From Oscillospiraceae bacterium (GTDB taxonomy: Bacteria > Bacillota > Clostridia > Oscillospirales > Oscillospiraceae), in assembly GCA_020025395.1 (NCBI GenBank), contig JAHHSE010000039.1, positions 1-10,887 on the forward strand: a DNA stretch of 10,887 nucleotides, read 5' to 3'. The position numbers and the translations under genes are program-made. Of this stretch, positions 7,248 through 10,887 are shown in pieces (positions within the stretch are counted from its first letter, which is position 1; each line of letters starts with the position of its first letter). The notes under the pieces are model-generated. The model made no database searches and had not been told where the DNA came from. It worked only from the letters and a program-made list of their open reading frames with translations.

Positions 7248-7703
7248 GTGTTGAAAAGTACCAGACAGGAAACCATTCTGCAAATTATTGCTGAGAAGGA
7301 TGTAGAGACACAGGACCAGCTTCTTGCGGAGCTGAAGGAGGCGGGAATCCCATCTACACAGGCAACCATCTCCAGAGACATTAAGCAGCTCCATCTGGTG
7401 AAAGAGCAGACCAAAGACGGGACCTATCGATACGCGGTTTCCGGCCAATCCACTCCTCTGAATTTTGTCAATCGTCTGAGAACCATCTTTCGGGAGGGGG
7501 TCACTTCGTTTGATGTGGCTCAAAATATGGTAGTGGTGAAGACCATGCCGGGGCTTGCGTCGGCGGCAGGAGCGGCGGTAGATAGTATGGAGATCCCGGA
7601 TTTGGTTGGCTCTTTGGCAGGAGATGACACAGTGCTTTTGATTATGCGGGACAATCGTGCCGCGGAAAATCTGTGCGCCGTGATTCATGGGATGCTGCGG
7701 TAA
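7248..7703 (+). CDS. argR: Arginine repressor ArgR/AhrC
   Basis: Hexameric arginine-responsive DNA-binding protein that represses arginine biosynthesis and activates catabolism. The N-terminal winged helix-turn-helix carries TQATISRDIKQLHLVK (the recognition segment QATISRD is residues 38-44). The C-terminal oligomerisation and arginine-binding domain shows PGLASAAGAAVDSM and GDDT at 125-128, the Asp-Asp pair that contacts arginine. Length is 151 residues, as expected. The start is uncertain: GTG at 7248 or TTG at 7251; the latter gives MKSTRQ, which resembles the common MKSxR N-terminus. GTAGGGGG at the end of nadK serves either. It sits 3 bases after the nadK stop. Location next to recN is the classic Bacillota arrangement and does not by itself imply regulation of these genes; I found no clear ARG box here. 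Confidence 0.95.
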   Translation: MLKSTRQETILQIIAEKDVETQDQLLAELKEAGIPSTQATISRDIKQLHLVKEQTKDGTYRYAVSGQSTPLNFVNRLRTIFREGVTSFDVAQNMVVVKTMPGLASAAGAAVDSMEIPDLVGSLAGDDTVLLIMRDNRAAENLCAVIHGMLR

Positions 7704-7718
7704 AGAAGGGGGAGACAA

Positions 7719-9413
7719 ATGATCTCACTGCTTCATATTGAAAATATTGCACTGATCGAGCAGGCGGATATTTCCTTCGACGCGGGGTTCAACATTTTGA
7801 CGGGTGAGACCGGCGCGGGAAAGAGCATCGTGATTGATGCCATTGGTGCCGTGATCGGGGAGCGGACCAGCCGGGACCTTATTCGCACAGGGGCAAAGTC
7901 CGCCCTGGTCAGCGGGGTTTTCACAAAGCTGCCCAATCTTCCTTGGTTTGAGGAAAACGGGATTGGGCCGGATGAGAACGGGGAGTTGCTTCTGACCAGA
8001 GAAATCCAGCCCGATGGGAGAAATCTCTGCCGAGTGGGAGGACGGCCCTGCACAGTGACCCAGCTGAAAGCACTGGGAGCTCAGCTGGTCAACATCCATG
8101 GACAGCACGATGGACAGCAGCTTTTGGATGAAGGCTGTCATTTGGATTACCTGGATCGTTTTGGAGCGCTGCAAAAGGAATGCTCCGAATTTCGGGCGGC
8201 CTATGAGCGTGCGGCATCCATTCGAAAAGAAATGGAAAGCCTTCAGATGGATGAGGCGGAGCGTCAGCGGAGAATCGATGCCCTGCAATTCCAGATACAG
8301 GAATTGGAACGGGCTGAACTGAAACCGGGAGAGGATGAACAGCTGGCACAGAGACGGGATCTGCTGCGGAATGCGGGGAAGCTCATGGATGCGGTGGAAA
8401 CCGCCTATACCGCCCTCTTGGGGGATGAGGAGAATATGGGCGCTTCTTCTATGCTGGCGGATGTGGAAAATGCCTTGCGGGATGGAGGGCGGATCAGCGA
8501 CCAGCTCAGCGAGCTGGCGGATAAGGCCTCTGAGGTCCGTTACGCGGCCGATGACCTGGGTGAGCTGGTGCGGGATGTGCGCTGCACCTTTGAGTTCTCT
8601 CCGGGGGAACTGGATGAGCTGGAGGGACGGCTGGATATCATCTATCGCCTGAAAAAGAAATATGGAGATACGGTGGAAGCCATGCTGGACTATTTGGACC
8701 AATGTCGAAAAGAGCTGGATGGGATTGAGTGTGCGGCGGATCGGATCGCCCAGCTGGAAGGGCTGATGAAGAAGGCCATGGATGCCGCCGTCAAAAAGGG
8801 TGAGACGCTCACATCCGCACGAAAAAAGGCGGCAGAGGCCCTTCAAAAGCGGGTGGCCTCAGAGCTGTCCCAGTTGGATATGCCAAAAATCCGGTTTGAA
8901 GTGGAGTTCGCCCCCAAAGGAAATGGGATGGATCAGACGGGGATGGATGAAGTACGTTTTTTGATGTCTGCCAATGTGGGAGAGAATTTGAAGCCCATTG
9001 CCAAGGTCGCCTCTGGAGGTGAGCTGGCCCGAATTATGCTTGCATTGAAAAATGTACTGGCAGAAAATGACGATGTGACCACTTTGATTTTTGACGAGGT
9101 AGACACCGGTGTTTCCGGACGGGCCGCTCAAAAGGTGGGGGAAAAGATGGCATCCATTGCCGGACACGCGCAGGTTCTCTGCGTCACGCACCTTCCACAG
9201 ATTGCGGCCATGGCAGATACTCATTTTTCCGTGGAAAAAGGGGAGCGGGGAGGACGGACCTATACCAAGGTGGTGGGACTGGATGGGGAAGCCCGCTGCC
9301 GGGAGCTGGCCCGTCTGACCAGTGGAGACCATGTGACCTCAGCCGCCCTGGAAAGTGCGGGAGAACTGCTCTCTGCGGCAAAACAGTTCAAAATTGCTTC
9401 AAATTCAAACTGA
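7719..9413 (+). CDS. recN: DNA repair protein RecN (SMC-like ATPase)
   Basis: SMC-family ATPase recruited early to double-strand breaks for recombinational repair, acting on the nucleoid. The Walker A box GETGAGKS is at 29-36, followed by a Q-loop-type region NIHGQHDGQQLL. Residues about 165-380 are charged, heptad-like helices forming the short coiled coil (for example ERQRRIDALQFQIQELERAE). The ABC signature ASGGELARIMLALKNVL begins at 431, Walker B TLIFDEVDTGVSG at 455-467, and the His switch CVTHLPQIAAMAD follows. Its 564 residues match the family (about 550-575), so it is intact. The ATG has AGAAGGGGGAGAC upstream, 15 bases after argR. The last ten residues (KQFKIASNSN) form an AT-rich tail outside the conserved fold, with three TTCAAA repeats, just before the atypical gap. 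Confidence 0.97.
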   Translation: MISLLHIENIALIEQADISFDAGFNILTGETGAGKSIVIDAIGAVIGERTSRDLIRTGAKSALVSGVFTKLPNLPWFEENGIGPDENGELLLTREIQPDGRNLCRVGGRPCTVTQLKALGAQLVNIHGQHDGQQLLDEGCHLDYLDRFGALQKECSEFRAAYERAASIRKEMESLQMDEAERQRRIDALQFQIQELERAELKPGEDEQLAQRRDLLRNAGKLMDAVETAYTALLGDEENMGASSMLADVENALRDGGRISDQLSELADKASEVRYAADDLGELVRDVRCTFEFSPGELDELEGRLDIIYRLKKKYGDTVEAMLDYLDQCRKELDGIECAADRIAQLEGLMKKAMDAAVKKGETLTSARKKAAEALQKRVASELSQLDMPKIRFEVEFAPKGNGMDQTGMDEVRFLMSANVGENLKPIAKVASGGELARIMLALKNVLAENDDVTTLIFDEVDTGVSGRAAQKVGEKMASIAGHAQVLCVTHLPQIAAMADTHFSVEKGERGGRTYTKVVGLDGEARCRELARLTSGDHVTSAALESAGELLSAAKQFKIASNSN

Positions 9414-9507
9414 TATAGAAGGGGGAGGGCGAATCAAACGAATTTCCTTTCCTCCTCTGGATGGCTCCAAAGTAGCGGGGGTCTCTGGGCGGCAGAGTTG
9501 GTTATGA
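9412..9507 (+). pseudogene. Possible remnant of a site-2 (M50) metalloprotease gene in the recN-scpA gap
   Basis: This fills most of the only sizeable gap in the window. A frame reads RIKRISFPPLDGSKVAGV before a TGA at 9505-9507. FPPLDGSKV matches the N-x-x-P-x-P-P-L-D-G-S-(K/R)-V block of bacterial site-2 proteases, where the Asp is a zinc ligand. No ATG, GTG or TTG begins the frame, the membrane segments and HExxH motif are absent, and there is no C-terminal extension. From memory, many clostridia carry a site-2 protease gene directly upstream of scpA, which makes a deletion scar reasonable. A purine-rich GAAGGGGGAGGG (9418-9429), like a ribosome binding site with no start codon after it, fits loss of a gene beginning. 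The match is only about nine residues, so chance cannot be excluded. Confidence 0.4.
9421..9458 (+). other. Possible RNA stem masking an orphan Shine-Dalgarno-like tract
   Basis: GGGGGAGGG (9421-9429) can pair with TCCTCCTCT (9450-9458) over nine positions, three of them G-U, around a 20-base loop. The left arm is Shine-Dalgarno-like but has no usable start codon after it. There is no T-run for an intrinsic terminator. The pairing is weak evidence; complementary purine and pyrimidine tracts arise easily. Confidence 0.25.
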
Positions 9508-9520
9508 CACGGATGTAAAA

Positions 9521-9526
9521 GAGGTG
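9521..9526 (+). promoter_or_regulatory. Ribosome binding site favouring the TTG start of scpA
   Basis: GAGGTG lies 6 bases before the TTG at 9533 and is the only good Shine-Dalgarno match here. The alternative GTG at 9524 is part of this sequence and would have only ATGTAAAAGA upstream of it. This supports TTG 9533 as the start. Confidence 0.55.
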
Positions 9527-9532
9527 AAGGGA

Positions 9533-10336
9533 TTGGACGGTCCCACATATCATTTAGAGAAAGTGGTAAAGAGGCGGGAGGACGAACAGCTTCAGGATTT
9601 CAGCGGCCCGTTGGACCTGATCCTTCACCTTTTGAGCAAGAATAAAATGGAAATCCAGGACATTCAGATTACCGTAATTTTAGATCAGTATCTGGAATGG
9701 ATGGATTTGCGGAAACAGATGGATCTGGAAATTGCCAGCGAGTTTGTCACCATGGCCTCCCATTTGGTTTATATCAAAAGCCGAATGCTCCTTTCCGTCA
9801 AAGATGAAGAGGTCCTCTCGGAGACGGAGCGGCTCATCCTTTCCCTGGAGGAGCATCAGCGGCGTGAGAGCTATCTGAAGATCAAGGCGGTCATCCCTCA
9901 GCTGTTTGAACATTATGCGGTGGGACAGGACTATCTTTCAAAAGGTCCAGAAGATCTTCCGGAATCAGGGGAGGTCTACCGACAGTATCCGGTGAAGGAT
10001 CTGTATTACGCACTCCGTTCCCTTTTGGAAAAAGGGGAACCCGCTTCCCCGTCTCCCTTGACAGCGTTTGGAGGGATTGTTGGTCGGGAGCCATATCCCG
10101 TGGCACAAAAGGCGGCGGAGATCTTGGAACGGCTGTGCCGTTATGGGGTGATCCGGTTTCAGGCCCTGTTTCAGGGAAATCAAAGCAGAAGTGAGATTGT
10201 GGCAACCTTTATTTCCATTTTGGAGCTCTGCCGGGCGCATCGTGTTCATCTGGCAGGGAACGAAAGAGACTGCACCATTACCTATACAGAGGAAGGGGAA
10301 GGTCCTCTTCCGGAATTTTCCGCCGAAGTGGAGTAA
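9533..10336 (+). CDS. scpA: Segregation and condensation protein A
   Basis: Kleisin subunit of the Smc-ScpAB condensin, which bridges the Smc heads and binds ScpB to organise and separate the chromosome. The N-terminal Smc-neck-binding region reads DFSGPLDLILHLLSKNKMEIQDIQI with ILDQYLEWM, then the helix pair IASEFVTMASHLVYIKSRMLL. A variable middle (about residues 80-180) follows, and the C-terminal winged helix is IRFQALFQGNQSRSEIVATFISILELC. The conserved beginning in related clostridia is M-x-x-P-x-Y-H-L-E-x-V-V, so I start at TTG 9533 (267 residues), giving MDGPTYHLEKVV; GTG 9524 would add three residues. It follows a gap of about 119 bases after recN with no convincing promoter. Its TAA is in the same frame as scpB, which continues 12 bases later. 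Confidence 0.95.
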   Translation: MDGPTYHLEKVVKRREDEQLQDFSGPLDLILHLLSKNKMEIQDIQITVILDQYLEWMDLRKQMDLEIASEFVTMASHLVYIKSRMLLSVKDEEVLSETERLILSLEEHQRRESYLKIKAVIPQLFEHYAVGQDYLSKGPEDLPESGEVYRQYPVKDLYYALRSLLEKGEPASPSPLTAFGGIVGREPYPVAQKAAEILERLCRYGVIRFQALFQGNQSRSEIVATFISILELCRAHRVHLAGNERDCTITYTEEGEGPLPEFSAEVE

Positions 10337-10341
10337 GGAGG
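10337..10341 (+). promoter_or_regulatory. Strong ribosome binding site of scpB, placed 7 bases before an ATA
   Basis: GGAGG follows the scpA stop directly. A start codon would be expected about 5-9 bases later. At 7 bases the in-frame triplet is ATA (10349-10351). The only canonical start nearby, TTG at 10344, is too close and runs into TAG after two codons, so it cannot begin ScpB. Confidence 0.7.
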
Positions 10342-10348
10342 GCTTGAC

Positions 10349-10887
10349 ATAGAAGGGAAAACGATTGGGTGTGCCATAGAGGCCATTCTGTTCGCATCAG
10401 GGGATCCCATCGGAGTAGAGCGTCTCTGTCTTGCGCTGGGAATTGACAAAGAGACAGCGGAAGGAGTTCTCAAACAGCTGGCGGATCAATATCGATTTGA
10501 ACAGAGAGGCATTCAGCTGGTAAAGATGGAAAACACCTATCAGCTCTGTTCAGCCCCTGAATATGCCGAAGTGGTTCGTCAGGCATTGGAGAGCCGCAAG
10601 CCCGCCCGACTCTCTCAGCCGGCGATGGAAGTGTTGGCTGTCATTGCCTATTTTCAGCCTACCACCAGAGCCTATGTGGACCAACTGCGCGGGGTAGACA
10701 GCGCTTACACAATGGGACTTCTTTCAGAGCGAGGCTTGATTGAAGAGTGTGGACGGCTCTCTGTCCCAGGCCGTCCCATCCTTTATCGCACTACGAAGGC
10801 CTTTCTCCGCTCCTTTGGACTTTCCAGTTTGGAGGAGCTTCCGGAACTGCCCCCCTCTTCCACGGAGGATGGGGAAATTTCCCAGGA
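10349..10887 (+). CDS. scpB: Segregation and condensation protein B, non-canonical start, 3' end cut by the window
   Basis: Winged-helix partner of ScpA that dimerises on the kleisin and stimulates the Smc ATPase. The frame reads CAIEAILFASGDPIGVERL (first winged helix), then LSQPAMEVLAVIAYFQPTTRAYVDQLRGVDS, ERGLIEECGR and VPGRPILYRTTKAFLRSFGL (second winged helix), and finally LEELPELPP; these are unmistakable ScpB blocks. About 179 codons are visible, nearly full length (180-200). Between the scpA TAA and the first conserved residue there is no in-frame ATG, GTG or TTG. The first canonical one, ATG 10526, would delete most of the first winged helix. I place the start at ATA 10349 by its spacing from GGAGG; ATT 10364, preceded by AGAAGGG, is the alternative. 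Function is certain; the start is a hypothesis. Confidence 0.9.
   Translation, partial: MEGKTIGCAIEAILFASGDPIGVERLCLALGIDKETAEGVLKQLADQYRFEQRGIQLVKMENTYQLCSAPEYAEVVRQALESRKPARLSQPAMEVLAVIAYFQPTTRAYVDQLRGVDSAYTMGLLSERGLIEECGRLSVPGRPILYRTTKAFLRSFGLSSLEELPELPPSSTEDGEISQ

Noticed and set aside
6918..7718. 266-codon - strand frame across nadK and argR
   Set aside because: It spans two conserved + strand genes and has no recognisable family features.
7725..8846. Long open frame of 373 codons on the - strand inside recN
   Set aside because: It is fully antisense to a clearly conserved recN, shows no recognisable domain, and its composition (rich in Leu, Ile, Gln, His, Pro) is that of a mirrored coding strand.
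9483..9497. Possible terminator hairpin CTCTG-GGCGG-CAGAG after recN
   Set aside because: Only five base pairs and no downstream T-run; too weak to call a terminator.
9498..9523. Possible promoter (TTGGTT ... GATGTAAAA) upstream of scpA
   Set aside because: The spacing between the two elements is far too short for a sigma-A promoter and neither matches well.
1..10887. CRISPR array, tRNA or rRNA genes, insertion sequences, phage or defence systems
   Set aside because: No repeated spacers, no RNA gene signatures, no transposase or integrase and no defence-type domains were seen; the window is conserved core genome.

Overview
The window is a densely packed housekeeping stretch from a low-GC-lineage (Firmicutes/Bacillota) genome, most likely a Clostridia member of the Oscillospiraceae type. 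That placement rests on three things: the gene order xseA-xseB-ispA-dxs-tlyA-nadK-argR-recN, which is the Bacillota arrangement; a TsaD-like paralogue and a divergent-PAP2 gene inserted into it, as in clostridia; and the ScpA N-terminus of the form P-x-Y-H-L-E-x-V-V, which I associate with this family. Base composition is moderately GC-rich by eye (mid-50s percent, not computed). Every gene I support is on the + strand.

Layout. 1-929: TsaD/Kae1-like ASKHA protein lacking only its first few residues. 930-2367: both subunits of exonuclease VII. 2367-3245: short-chain prenyl diphosphate synthase (IspA). 3264-3722: divergent PAP2 membrane protein. 3735-5579: DXP synthase. 5572-6381: TlyA rRNA methyltransferase. 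6378-7244: NAD kinase. 7248-7703: arginine repressor. 7719-9413: RecN. 9414-9532: the only real gap, about 119 bases. Then scpA to 10336 and scpB running off the right edge. Most junctions overlap or are a few bases apart, so the block reads as one or a few polycistronic units with translational coupling. I see no convincing promoter or rho-independent terminator inside it.

Functionally the genes form three groups: DNA repair and chromosome organisation (xseA, xseB, recN, scpA, scpB), isoprenoid precursor synthesis (dxs, ispA and perhaps the PAP2-like protein), and RNA modification, cofactor and arginine control (TsaD-like protein, tlyA, nadK, argR).

I found no new multi-gene system, and most of the window is ordinary core genome. 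Two places deserve attention. The scpB reading frame has strong ScpB homology and a well-placed Shine-Dalgarno sequence but no ATG, GTG or TTG where the protein must begin; an ATA sits exactly at start-codon distance. The recN-scpA gap carries an unannotated open frame with the residues FPPLDGSKV, which look like the zinc-ligand motif of a site-2 (M50) metalloprotease. Clostridia often have such a gene directly upstream of scpA, so this may be a deletion remnant.
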